From an uncultured Bacteroidia bacterium (GTDB taxonomy: Bacteria; Bacteroidota; Bacteroidia; Bacteroidales; UBA932), in contig CADAJF010000002.1 of the NCBI GenBank assembly GCA_902788175.1, positions 36,479 through 100,478 on the forward strand: DNA of 64,000 nt, given 5' to 3'. The position numbers and the translations under genes are program-made. Each line of letters opens with the position of its first letter. The first letter of the stretch is position 1. This document shows, one piece after another, positions 26,614 to 37,059 of this stretch. Below the pieces are notes generated by a model. That model worked only from the letters and a program-made list of their open reading frames with translations, was not told where the DNA came from and did not search any database.

Positions 26614-27303
26614 CTAATAAACCGGGAAAGTGAAATAAGTGTCCGGATAGGGTTCGTCCTTGAGCGTGAAGTGCCACCATTCACTGTCCAACGGTTTGAA
26701 GCCGTGGCGGAGCATTGCTTCCCGAAGGATCATGCGGTTGGCAAACTGTTCGGACGTGATGCCGGTATAGTCCGGATGGCTCTCTTCCCCAAACCAGTCG
26801 AAGGTGCCGCCCATGTCCACTTCCTTTTCCGTGGTCATGTCAAAGAGCGTCAAATCCACCGTAGAACCGCGTGTGTGGCCGGACTTCTCATAAATATATT
26901 CCTGTTCAAACAGGACAGGCTTGTCCAGCATGGGGTAGAAATAGCGTTTGGTAAGCGTGTCGGAGGGGTCTTTCGACCAGCGTACAAAGTGGTCCACCGC
27001 ACACTGGGGCCGATACGCATCATAAATCTTGAGCCGATAGCCCAGCTTCATCACATCGTCACTCACGGCCTTCAGGCTGTCGGCCGCCTCGCGGGTGAGC
27101 CAGGCCGTCGGGGCTTTGTATCCGTCAATGCGGGTCCCCACAAAATTATAGGTCCCGAAATACCGGATTTCCAGGATTACATCGGGGACCACATCGGTAA
27201 TGGCCACAAACCCGCTGGAGTCTTCCAGCAGGTTGACGGGCAGCCTGCAGGAATTCAAGCAGAACAGGGCCGTTGCCGCGAGAATAAAGGCAATCCTTTT
27301 CAT
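26614..27303 (-). CDS. VanX-like D-alanyl-D-alanine dipeptidase, lipoprotein
   Basis: A 229-residue zinc peptidase of family M15D. A lipobox signal (MKRIAFILAATALFCLNSC) puts it in the periplasm. Zinc ligands lie in SGHTRGSTVDLTL (the SxHxxGxAxD motif, with Thr-Val in place of the usual small residue before Asp) and EWWHF; the substrate-holding Arg is in YDAYRPQ. It would hydrolyse D-Ala-D-Ala, either for nutrition or for wall recycling. No vanH/vanA-type genes are nearby, so a resistance role is unlikely. It follows the small secreted protein gene by 6 bp. Confidence 0.88.
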   Translation of the reverse strand: MKRIAFILAATALFCLNSCRLPVNLLEDSSGFVAITDVVPDVILEIRYFGTYNFVGTRIDGYKAPTAWLTREAADSLKAVSDDVMKLGYRLKIYDAYRPQCAVDHFVRWSKDPSDTLTKRYFYPMLDKPVLFEQEYIYEKSGHTRGSTVDLTLFDMTTEKEVDMGGTFDWFGEESHPDYTGITSEQFANRMILREAMLRHGFKPLDSEWWHFTLKDEPYPDTYFTFPVY

Positions 27304-27309
27304 GCTGGT

Positions 27310-27834
27310 TTACAGGTCCGGATGCAGTTTCTTGGATATCTTGAAGCTGAAAATGAGAGACTTGATGTCACTCTTGGAGATGGATGTTTCCGCGATGTCC
27401 AGGTGCTTTCCCAGGAAGCCCTTGTGGAGCGTGCACGGGACAGTGTCCCCGTCACGGCAGGTGAGTTCTTTTTGCGTACCGTCCTTCTCGGCGAACATAT
27501 CAACCAGTGCGTTCAGATTGTCCATCGCTTCCTGGTAAGTTGTCCCAAAATCCAACAGGACAGCCCCACCGGGGAGACTGAACATAGAGCCCGAATCCTC
27601 CGTTCCAAAGGATAAGGAGACCAGCGTGTGGCTGACACAAAGCAGGAAACTGGGATTCCCGTCATTGTCCTTGACTTTGTACAGCGTGATTTGCTTGCCC
27701 TGGCCGACACCGCCAATCGAGGCATCCGACTCTAACGAAGCCACTTCCATGCTGCCCCCGGCGGGGACATCTCTCTGCGCATAAGAGCAAATGGCCAGGC
27801 ACATAAGTGCGAGTGTTACAAGAATCTTTTTCAT
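27310..27834 (-). CDS. Small secreted protein of unknown function
   Basis: A 174-residue protein that I do not recognise. A clear signal peptide (MKKILVTLALMCLAICSYAQ) is followed by a beta-rich sequence of about 150 residues with alternating hydrophobics (FLLCVSHTLVSLSFG) and a Lys-rich C-terminus (FSFKISKKLHPDL). No lipobox, membrane segment or catalytic motif is visible. It lies between smpB and the dipeptidase gene, 6 bp before the latter, so they are probably co-transcribed. Confidence 0.6.
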   Translation of the reverse strand: MKKILVTLALMCLAICSYAQRDVPAGGSMEVASLESDASIGGVGQGKQITLYKVKDNDGNPSFLLCVSHTLVSLSFGTEDSGSMFSLPGGAVLLDFGTTYQEAMDNLNALVDMFAEKDGTQKELTCRDGDTVPCTLHKGFLGKHLDIAETSISKSDIKSLIFSFKISKKLHPDL

Positions 27835-27854
27835 GGCAAATTGAATTATGAGTT

Positions 27855-28313
27855 TTACCTGTCCAGGCCGCGTTCCATCTCCCGGCGAAGGTCTTTCTTC
27901 TTGATGGTTTCCCGCTTGTCGTACTCCTTCTTACCCTTTGCCAGGGCTATGACAAGTTTTGCGTAACCATTGTCCGCGATGAAAAGCTTTACGGCTACAA
28001 TCGTGAGGCCTTTCTGTTTGTCCGCCTGATACAAATGCCTGAGTTCCTTGCGGTTAAGCAGGAGACGACGGTCCCGCACCGGCTCATGCTGGCCCCAACT
28101 GCCCCAGTGGTACTGGGCTATGTTCATGCCGCGGACAAAGAGCTCTCCCCTCACAAAGTAGCAATAGGCGTCCTGGAGCGAGACCTTGCCGGCCCGGATG
28201 GATTTGATCTCCGTTCCCACCAGCTGAATGCCGGCGGTATAGGTTTCCAGGAACTCGTAATCGAACGAGGCCCGGCGGTTCTTAATCTGTATGCTGCTTT
28301 TTGCTTTGGGCAT
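27855..28313 (-). CDS. smpB: SsrA-binding protein SmpB
   Basis: A 152-residue RNA-binding protein that delivers tmRNA to stalled ribosomes. The OB-fold core is plain in [39 protein letters not shown], and the tail is rich in Lys/Arg ([21 protein letters not shown]) as in all SmpB proteins. The start codon lies only 8 bp from a TACCTTTG -7 box, so the mRNA is nearly leaderless. It shares its short upstream region with the divergent miaA gene. Confidence 0.96.
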   Translation of the reverse strand: MPKAKSSIQIKNRRASFDYEFLETYTAGIQLVGTEIKSIRAGKVSLQDAYCYFVRGELFVRGMNIAQYHWGSWGQHEPVRDRRLLLNRKELRHLYQADKQKGLTIVAVKLFIADNGYAKLVIALAKGKKEYDKRETIKKKDLRREMERGLDR

Positions 28314-28317
28314 AGGA

Positions 28318-28348
28318 TTGCAAAGGTAGCACTTTTTCCGTAATTTTG
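28318..28348. promoter_or_regulatory. Overlapping divergent promoters of smpB and miaA
   Basis: For miaA (plus), TTG (28318-28320), a 20-nt spacer and TAATTTTG (28341-28348). For smpB (minus), TACCTTTG is the complement of 28321-28328. The two promoters interleave, so they may compete for polymerase. Confidence 0.6.
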
Positions 28349-28352
28349 CAGC

Positions 28353-29267
28353 ATGCTCAACAAGACCCAGCTCCTTCCGGACCGCCCTGGTATTCCGCCC
28401 ATGGCCCCCCTTCCGGAGCCCGAGACCATAGACCCCGCCGCCCTCGCCAGCGCCTATGCTGCCGGGGAAATTGACCTCATCTGTGTCCTGGGTCCCACGG
28501 CCTCCGGCAAGACGAAGTTTGCGGTTCGTCTTGCCTCGGCTTTGAGGGGGCTCTGCCCCCTATTATCCCCCGCGGCCTTTTCTCCCTCAACGACTTTGCC
28601 TCCGCAAAGTCCCGGGTACGGCCGGCCGGCTGATGCCGGCATCGCTTCGCTCCAAGGCGGTGCGGAGATTTTGTCGGCGGACAGCAGGCAGGTGTACCGG
28701 GGCATGGATATCGGCACGGGAAAGGACCTGAAGGAATACGGGGACGTGCCTTACCATCTGATAGACCTGGTTCCGGCAGGTACCCAGTACAATATCTATC
28801 AGTATCAGGCGGCCTTTGCCCGCTCCTGGGCCGATATCCGCCGGCGCGGAGCCATCCCCATCCTTTGCGGCGGCTCCGGCCTGTACATAGAATCCGTTAC
28901 GCGGGGCTACAAATTCGAGAAGGAGAACGGACTGCCGGGATCGGCCCTGCCGCAGCACGTATATTATATAGGAACGCTGGTCACGCGCGAGGAAAGGGTG
29001 GCGCGGATAGACCGCCGCCTGGAGGAGCGCCTGAAAGAGGGTCTGGTAGAAGAGGTACGCGGCCTGCTGGAAAGCGTCCCCGCCCAGGACCTTATCCGTT
29101 ATGGCCTTGAGTATAAGTTTGTTACGCAGTATATCCTTGGAGAACTAAGCTACGACGACATGGTGATTGCCCTGGGAAATGCCATCCACCAGTTTGCCAA
29201 ACGCCAGATGACCTGGTTCCGCGGCATGGAGCGCGACGGCATCACCATCCACTGGACCCGACCGTAA
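28353..29267 (+). CDS. miaA: tRNA dimethylallyltransferase with an unusual insertion
   Basis: A 304-residue enzyme adding a dimethylallyl group to A37 of tRNAs that read UNN codons. The P-loop GPTASGKT is at 47-54, and the next family motif, [20 protein letters not shown], begins near 105. In ordinary MiaA these two are about 20 residues apart; here some 38 extra residues (about 65-102, low complexity, Pro/Ser/Gly-rich) lie between them, encoded by three adjacent palindromes. An N-terminal extension of about 40 residues also precedes the P-loop. The frame is kept throughout, so the enzyme may still fold with the insertion as a surface loop. Confidence 0.88.
   Translation: MLNKTQLLPDRPGIPPMAPLPEPETIDPAALASAYAAGEIDLICVLGPTASGKTKFAVRLASALRGLCPLLSPAAFSPSTTLPPQSPGYGRPADAGIASLQGGAEILSADSRQVYRGMDIGTGKDLKEYGDVPYHLIDLVPAGTQYNIYQYQAAFARSWADIRRRGAIPILCGGSGLYIESVTRGYKFEKENGLPGSALPQHVYYIGTLVTREERVARIDRRLEERLKEGLVEEVRGLLESVPAQDLIRYGLEYKFVTQYILGELSYDDMVIALGNAIHQFAKRQMTWFRGMERDGITIHWTRP
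28545..28653. repeat. Palindromic element inserted in frame in miaA
   Basis: Three perfect hairpins stand in a row: AGGGGGC/GCCCCCT (28545-28561), GACTTTGC/GCAAAGTC (28592-28611) and GCCGGC/GCCGGC (28625-28640). They are followed by TCGCTTCGCTCC (28642-28653), whose exact complement occurs in the spacer after miaA (29317-29328). This is the texture of extragenic repeats, not of a gene. Confidence 0.6.
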
Positions 29268-29402
29268 ATCCCCAATCATGCCAAGCAGAATAGGTCCTCC
29301 GGTTCATCGAAGTACCGGAGCGAAGCGACCGGAGGGGTTTGGGGAGTTCCCTCCCCAATCATGTCGAAGACAATAAGGTCCATGGACTCTCAGTCCATGG
29401 AC
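29268..29402. repeat. Hairpin-rich convergent spacer after miaA
   Basis: Three inverted repeats occupy the gap: CCTCCGGT/ACCGGAGG (29296-29335), TTGGGGAG/CTCCCCAA (29339-29358) and GTCCATGGACT/AGTCCATGGAC (29378-29402, overlapping the stop of the M23 gene). They probably serve as terminators for both converging genes, although long T-runs are missing. Confidence 0.5.
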
Positions 29403-30271
29403 TGGGAGGTAGCAGAGGTCATATACAGCATACGGGAATACTCTTCCGGGCTAAGGGAGGCAAAAAGGTAGTTCACCGGATCCTGGACAACGCCTTTTCT
29501 GCGCACTTCAAAATGAAGGTGAGGCGCTGATACGGAAGTGGATATGCCCACCGTGCCAATTTTCTGGCCGCGCCTGATCTTCTGCCCGTCGGAAACAGAG
29601 ATTTCTCCCAGCAGGCAGTAGCGCGTGGTAAAGCCGTTCCCGTGATTGATTTCCACCGTATTCCCCTTCCCCCTGTGGGAACGGATGATCATGGACACCT
29701 TGCCGCCGGCAGCAGCATAAATCGGCGTCCCTTGAGAAGCTATCAGGTCCAGGCCGTCGTGCCGCATCACCAGCTTGTACACCGGATTGTGTTTGTTGCC
29801 AACGGACGCGCCCGCCTGCACATAGGACATATCCTTGAGGGGCAGCGTCAGGGGCGGAATGCTGTCCGGGCGGCTTTCAAGCATGCGGAATATCTGCTCG
29901 AAGTTGTCGTCAATCAGGTCTGCCATCCGCATCAGGCGGTAACTGTCCGGCGAGGAACTCCCGTCCAGCAGTACATCGGCCGCCGTGAGGGCGTCCAGCG
30001 AAGGGGCCGATGTTTCAAACAAGCCCTCATAGATGGCATTGTCCTTCTCCAGCAGGCCGTCCACCACATCGCCGATCAGGCTTTCCTGCTCCTTCATCTG
30101 CTGGTATCGGCTCCTGTAAAGGTTGTTTTCCCGCTGCAGGGCCTTCTCTTCCTGGGTGGAAAAGATGAGCGCAAAGAGTATATAGAAGGAAATGGACAGC
30201 GAAACCGTTGCCACCAGATAGCGGACCAGACCGCCCAGAATCTTTTTTATGCGGACACGGCGGCTCATCAC
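29390..30271 (-). CDS. M23-like membrane protein, probably degenerate (LytM-type)
   Basis: A 293-residue protein with one N-terminal membrane helix (about 15-36), a coiled-coil stretch and a C-terminal LytM/M23 domain. Two zinc motifs survive: RHDGLDL and APHLHFEV. The catalytic His found in the YxHL motif is lost (RYCLLGE), whereas the neighbouring paralog has RYAHLE. It may therefore be a non-hydrolytic regulator, as described for EnvC-type LytM factors. It overlaps the upstream paralog by 4 bp (ATGA), so the two are translationally coupled and perhaps form a heteromer. Confidence 0.8.
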   Translation of the reverse strand: MMSRRVRIKKILGGLVRYLVATVSLSISFYILFALIFSTQEEKALQRENNLYRSRYQQMKEQESLIGDVVDGLLEKDNAIYEGLFETSAPSLDALTAADVLLDGSSSPDSYRLMRMADLIDDNFEQIFRMLESRPDSIPPLTLPLKDMSYVQAGASVGNKHNPVYKLVMRHDGLDLIASQGTPIYAAAGGKVSMIIRSHRGKGNTVEINHGNGFTTRYCLLGEISVSDGQKIRRGQKIGTVGISTSVSAPHLHFEVRRKGVVQDPVNYLFASLSPEEYSRMLYMTSATSQSMD

Positions 30272-31218
30272 TTGGCAGGTTTACGGACCATTTTGAAATA
30301 ATCCTTGGGAGAGATGGTAAGGTCCAGATACAAGGCTGGGTTCACGCATTCCTTGCGGTAGAGGACCTCGTAGTGCAAGTGGGGGCCCGTGATGCGGCCG
30401 CTGCGGCCGCTGAGCCCCACGCAGTCCCCGCGGGAGACCTTCTGCCCCTCCTCCACGTCCGTGCGCTCCAGGTGGGCGTAGCGCGTCATGTAGCCAAAGC
30501 CGTGGTCCACCTCCACATGGTTGCCATAGCCGCCTTGCTCGTGTTTGACGGCAACCACCGTTCCGTCGCCGGTGGCATATACCGGATTCCCGGGCGGGCA
30601 GGCGAAATCTATGCCGGAATGCAGTTTGGCAATGCCCAGGATAGGGTCTGAGCGATAGCCGAAGGGGCTGGTAAGCTGATAGGTGGAGGGATCCGGATTC
30701 ATGGGCGGAATGGAAGGGATATGGGCCGCCAGGTCTCCCGCCGTACGCTGCAGCACAGACACGTCATCGAAGGAGATGGACTGGATGTAGGCCCGTTTTT
30801 CCAGGCCGTCCAGGCGCCGGGCCACGTCTTCCAAAGCGGTTCCCTGCAGCGCCGCATAGCGGTTTTCTCCGCCGAATCCGCTCATGCGCGCCGCCTGGGG
30901 AATCTCGTCCAGGCCGTAAACGCAGCGGTAAATGCGATCGTCCCGCACCTGCAGGAGGGTGAGGAGGTCGTCGTAGTGGTCCAGCTGCTGGCGCATCTGG
31001 TCCACCCGGGTGCTCCACTCGGCGTTCTGGCGCTTGAGGATGGCCGTTTTCGGAAGATCCAGCCCCAGCACCGACACGTAGAACCACATGTAGCCCAGGA
31101 AAAGGGCCAGCCCGGAAACAAGCACCAGCGAAAGCTTGAGCAGCCGATGTTTGTTCTCCTTGCGGATATCCTCCACCAGCGTCTCCGGTTCAACTATGTA
31201 CTGTTCAATGCGTGACAT
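30268..31218 (-). CDS. M23 family peptidoglycan endopeptidase, membrane-anchored
   Basis: A 316-residue protein: a cytoplasmic N-terminus of about 27 residues, one membrane helix (LSLVLVSGLALFLGYMWFYVSVL), a coiled coil (about 65-90) and an M23 domain. All zinc and catalytic residues are present: HSGIDFA, RYAHLE and GPHLHYEV. It would cut peptidoglycan cross-links in the periplasm. It is the first gene of a two-gene operon with the degenerate paralog, and it diverges from alaS with a TATCTTTG box close to its start. Confidence 0.88.
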   Translation of the reverse strand: MSRIEQYIVEPETLVEDIRKENKHRLLKLSLVLVSGLALFLGYMWFYVSVLGLDLPKTAILKRQNAEWSTRVDQMRQQLDHYDDLLTLLQVRDDRIYRCVYGLDEIPQAARMSGFGGENRYAALQGTALEDVARRLDGLEKRAYIQSISFDDVSVLQRTAGDLAAHIPSIPPMNPDPSTYQLTSPFGYRSDPILGIAKLHSGIDFACPPGNPVYATGDGTVVAVKHEQGGYGNHVEVDHGFGYMTRYAHLERTDVEEGQKVSRGDCVGLSGRSGRITGPHLHYEVLYRKECVNPALYLDLTISPKDYFKMVRKPAK

Positions 31219-31229
31219 AATCTATTCTG

Positions 31230-31263
31230 CAAAGATAGCAAAAATCCTGCCCAATGCCCAAAA
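31230..31263 (-). promoter_or_regulatory. Promoter of the M23 gene pair
   Basis: On the minus strand TTTTG (31259-31263), a 21-nt spacer and TATCTTTG (31230-31237) match the consensus, 12 bp before the start codon. Confidence 0.65.
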
Positions 31264-31287
31264 ATAGGTTTTTTCGAGGAAATAGCG

Positions 31288-31295
31288 TATCTTTG
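31288..31295 (+). promoter_or_regulatory. -7 promoter element of alaS
   Basis: TATCTTTG lies 32 bp before the alaS start. A TTTTTT stretch near 31270 is the only candidate -33 element. Confidence 0.5.
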
Positions 31296-31327
31296 TCAGT
31301 TAAACCGAAATTGAAACAACTCGCTAT

Positions 31328-33940
<2,613 letters not shown>

Positions 33941-33943
33941 GGT

Positions 33944-36418
33944 TTGAAAAGATTAGACCGGTTTCTGTTAAAATCTTTCGTAGGTCCGTTTTTCGCGATC
34001 TTCGGGATTGTTACGTTCATACTGGTCATGCAGTTTCTGTGGCTGTACATCGACGAGCTTGTAGGTAAGGGCTTGGAATTCAAGGTAATCCTGGAATTCC
34101 TCATGTGGGGCAGTTGCCAGGTGCTTCCGCTCTCCATTCCGCTGGCCACCCTGCTCAGCTCCATGATGACCCTGGGCGACATGGGCGAGAAATTCGAGCT
34201 TACAGCCATCAAGGCTTCCGGCATCTCGCTCACGCGCGTGCTCATCCCCATGACGGCGGTGAGCATCCTCATCAGTATCGGCGCTTTTTATATCGGCGAC
34301 CGCCTGGTTCCCTATTCCATCAACCAGATCTACACCATGCGCGACGACATTGGCCGCACCAAGAGTGAGATCAAAATCCCCACGGGAACCTTCTACGACG
34401 GCATTGACGGCTATATCCTGCGCGTAGAAAAGAGGGACCGCCAAACCGGGATGATGTACGGCATCCAGGTGTACGACCACACCACCACCCGGGGCAATAC
34501 CCGCATCACCATGGCCGACAGCGGCATCATCAAGATGTCCAAAGCCAAGGACTACCTCACCTTCCAGCTCTTCAACGGCGTTAACTACCAGGAAGAAAAC
34601 AAGCGCCACTACCAGGACACCGCGCTGGCCCTGAGGCGTATCCGTTTCAGCAACCAGGAGATGGTGATTCCGCTGGAAAACTACGCTTTCAAGCAGTCCG
34701 ACAGCGCCCGTTACGGCGAGCAGGTGCGCTCGATGAACCTGACCAACCTGCGCTTCGGCCACGACTCCCTCACCAGCCTGGTAAACCAGGGCACCCGAAG
34801 GCACGTGGACGAGTTTCGCCGGCAGCTGCAGGTGGGTTACAAGGATCAGCTGGACACCACCTGGCGGTCCAAGGGAGAGACGATTATGCCCATCCCCTCG
34901 GAAGCCAACTGGAGAACCATCCAGGCCAAACACATGGCGCTGGGAAGGGCCGCTTCCGGTGCCAGGCAGCTCCAGTCCATGGCCAACGGCCAAATCATGG
35001 ACTCCGCGGACTATATTCACCTGATCCACCGCACGGACGTGGAAATCTGGAAGAAATACACCCAGGCGCTGGCCTGCCTGCTGCTGTTCTTTATCGGCGC
35101 ACCCATCGGGGCCATCATCAAAAAGGGCGGTCTGGGAACGCCGGCCGTCCTGTCCATGCTCTTTTTCGTGCTGTACTGGGTGGTGGACATCACCGGCGAG
35201 CGCCTTGCCAACAACGGCACCACGTCCGCTTTCCTCGGCAAGTTCATCTCTACCCTGGTACTTGCGCCAATAGGCACCTGGCTCACTATCAAGGCCATCC
35301 AGGACGCCAGCCTTTTCAATACAGACCTGATGAAAAGCGGCTACCGGAGGGTCAAAAGCAAGATTATCCGTATGTTCAGAAAAACCCGTATCGTCTATAT
35401 GGGCACGCCGGAATTCTCGGTGGGGCCGCTGGATGCCCTGGTTAAGGCCGGGTACCAGATTGTGGGCGTTGTCACCGTGCCGGACAAGCCTTCCGGCCGC
35501 GGCCTTAAGATGAACGAGAGCGCCGTCAAAAGATACGCCATAGAAAAAGGCCTGCCGCTGCTGCAGCCGGAAAAATTGCGGGAGGAATCCTTCCTGCAGG
35601 AGCTGGCCGCCTGGAAGGCCGATTTATTTGTGGTGGTGGGCTTCCGCATGCTGCCGGAAGTTGTCTGGAGCATGCCCAAGCTGGGGACCTTCAACCTGCA
35701 CGCCGCCCTGCTGCCGCAATACCGCGGCGCCGCCCCCATCAACTGGGCGGTGATCAGCGGCGAGAACATTACCGGTGTCACCACCTTCATGATTGACCGC
35801 AAGATAGATACGGGCGGTATCATCCTGCGCTCCGAGTGCCGCATAGAACCCACCGACACCGCCGGAACCCTGCACGACAAACTGATGGAACTGGGCTCCC
35901 AGCTGGTGATTGAAACCGTGGAAGGCCTGGTCCAGAAGAATGTAGAACTACGCGTGCAGCGCAGCTTTATCCAGGGCTCGGAACTGCTTAAGCCCGCTCC
36001 CAAGCTCACGCGGGAGCTCCAGCACATAGACTGGAACGACTCTACCCGCCACATCTACAACCTCATCCGCGGCCTGTCTCCCTATCCCTGCGCCTTTACG
36101 GAATTGGAGGCTTTGCCCGGGGATGCCGTCATGGCCGGCTCCGACCGGCCTTCTCCCCTCCAGCTGAAGATTTACTTCGGCCAGATGCGAACGGACCTGC
36201 ATGCCGCTCCGGGGACCGTCCTCTCCGACGGAAAAACCTACTTTGCCATCGCTACGGAGGACGGCGCGATCAGCATCACGGACCTGCAGCTAAGCGGCAA
36301 AAAACGCATGGATGTGAAGAGTTTCCTGCTGGGCTTCCGGAATCCCGGCGCTTACAGGGCCACCCCCGGCACCTCCAAAGCAGAGATAGCCAAAGCTGCA
36401 CCTAAAGAAGATGAATAG
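33944..36418 (+). CDS. LptF/LptG-type permease fused to methionyl-tRNA formyltransferase
   Basis: One open frame of 824 residues joins two unrelated proteins. Residues 1-470 are a YjgP/YjgQ permease of the lipopolysaccharide exporter: three N-terminal membrane helices, a periplasmic beta domain and three C-terminal helices (ACLLLFFIGAPIGAIIKKGG). From about 480 follows a full Fmt: RIVYMGTPEFSV, VTVPDKPSGRG, the catalytic segment FNLHAALLPQYRGAAPINWAV and IDTGGIIL. It uses TTG 33944, 3 bp after alaS. An in-frame ATG at 35372 (MFRKTRIVYMG) could also start Fmt separately. The junction would place Fmt in the cytoplasm, which is topologically sound. Confidence 0.88.
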   Translation: MKRLDRFLLKSFVGPFFAIFGIVTFILVMQFLWLYIDELVGKGLEFKVILEFLMWGSCQVLPLSIPLATLLSSMMTLGDMGEKFELTAIKASGISLTRVLIPMTAVSILISIGAFYIGDRLVPYSINQIYTMRDDIGRTKSEIKIPTGTFYDGIDGYILRVEKRDRQTGMMYGIQVYDHTTTRGNTRITMADSGIIKMSKAKDYLTFQLFNGVNYQEENKRHYQDTALALRRIRFSNQEMVIPLENYAFKQSDSARYGEQVRSMNLTNLRFGHDSLTSLVNQGTRRHVDEFRRQLQVGYKDQLDTTWRSKGETIMPIPSEANWRTIQAKHMALGRAASGARQLQSMANGQIMDSADYIHLIHRTDVEIWKKYTQALACLLLFFIGAPIGAIIKKGGLGTPAVLSMLFFVLYWVVDITGERLANNGTTSAFLGKFISTLVLAPIGTWLTIKAIQDASLFNTDLMKSGYRRVKSKIIRMFRKTRIVYMGTPEFSVGPLDALVKAGYQIVGVVTVPDKPSGRGLKMNESAVKRYAIEKGLPLLQPEKLREESFLQELAAWKADLFVVVGFRMLPEVVWSMPKLGTFNLHAALLPQYRGAAPINWAVISGENITGVTTFMIDRKIDTGGIILRSECRIEPTDTAGTLHDKLMELGSQLVIETVEGLVQKNVELRVQRSFIQGSELLKPAPKLTRELQHIDWNDSTRHIYNLIRGLSPYPCAFTELEALPGDAVMAGSDRPSPLQLKIYFGQMRTDLHAAPGTVLSDGKTYFAIATEDGAISITDLQLSGKKRMDVKSFLLGFRNPGAYRATPGTSKAEIAKAAPKEDE

Positions 36419-37052
36419 GATTGTCATCCTCTGCGACGGGGCATTCCCCACCCAGCCGTATCCGCTGCACCTGCTGGACACGGCAGATGGCGTGGTGTGC
36501 TGTGACGGAGCACTGGAAAAACTGCTGGCGCACCAGCCCTCGGCCCGGCCCCTTGCGGTAGTAGGAGATATGGATTCCCTGCCCCAAGCACTGCAGGAGG
36601 CCTATGCCGGAGTACTGGCGCCCGAATCGGAGCAGGAGCACAACGACCTCACCAAAGCCATGCGCTGGGTGCTGCAGCACCATCCTGAGGTAGAGGAAAT
36701 CACCATCCTGGGGGCCACCGGACTGCGGGAAGACCACACGGTAGGCAACCTGGGACTGCTGATGGAATACACCCGCCTGTTCCAGCTGGGTACGCGAAAA
36801 GTCTGCATGGTATCGGACTACGGCACTTCCTTCGTGGTAACAGACAGCTGCGACCTCCACCTGGGTGAAGGCCGCAGAATCTCACTGTTTACAGCAGACA
36901 ACTCGCTGAATATTCACTCCACGGGCCTGGAATGGCCGCTGGATGGCGTAGTCTTTGACGCCTGGTGGAAAGCCACCCTCAACCGCACCACCGCTCCCGT
37001 CATCTCCCTCCACTTCTCCCACCCCGCCCCCGTTCTGGTGATGGTGGATTAG
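36411..37052 (+). CDS. thiN: Thiamine pyrophosphokinase
   Basis: A 213-residue enzyme that turns thiamine into thiamine diphosphate using ATP. Family marks: VVCCDGALEKLL, VVGDMDSLP, QEHNDLTKAMRW and ILGATGLREDHTVGNLGLL, which carry the nucleotide and Mg2+ sites, and the C-terminal thiamine-binding beta domain with LFTADNSLNIHSTGLEWPL. It overlaps the end of the lptG-fmt gene by 8 bp and is thus the last gene of the alaS operon. It converges on trpB with 7 bp between the stops. Confidence 0.92.
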   Translation: MNRIVILCDGAFPTQPYPLHLLDTADGVVCCDGALEKLLAHQPSARPLAVVGDMDSLPQALQEAYAGVLAPESEQEHNDLTKAMRWVLQHHPEVEEITILGATGLREDHTVGNLGLLMEYTRLFQLGTRKVCMVSDYGTSFVVTDSCDLHLGEGRRISLFTADNSLNIHSTGLEWPLDGVVFDAWWKATLNRTTAPVISLHFSHPAPVLVMVD

Positions 37053-37059
37053 CTGCCTT

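Noticed and set aside
26614-27303. VanX-like gene as part of a vancomycin resistance cluster
   Set aside because: No VanH, VanA-type ligase or VanRS genes are adjacent. The lipobox and setting suit a periplasmic dipeptidase of general wall recycling.
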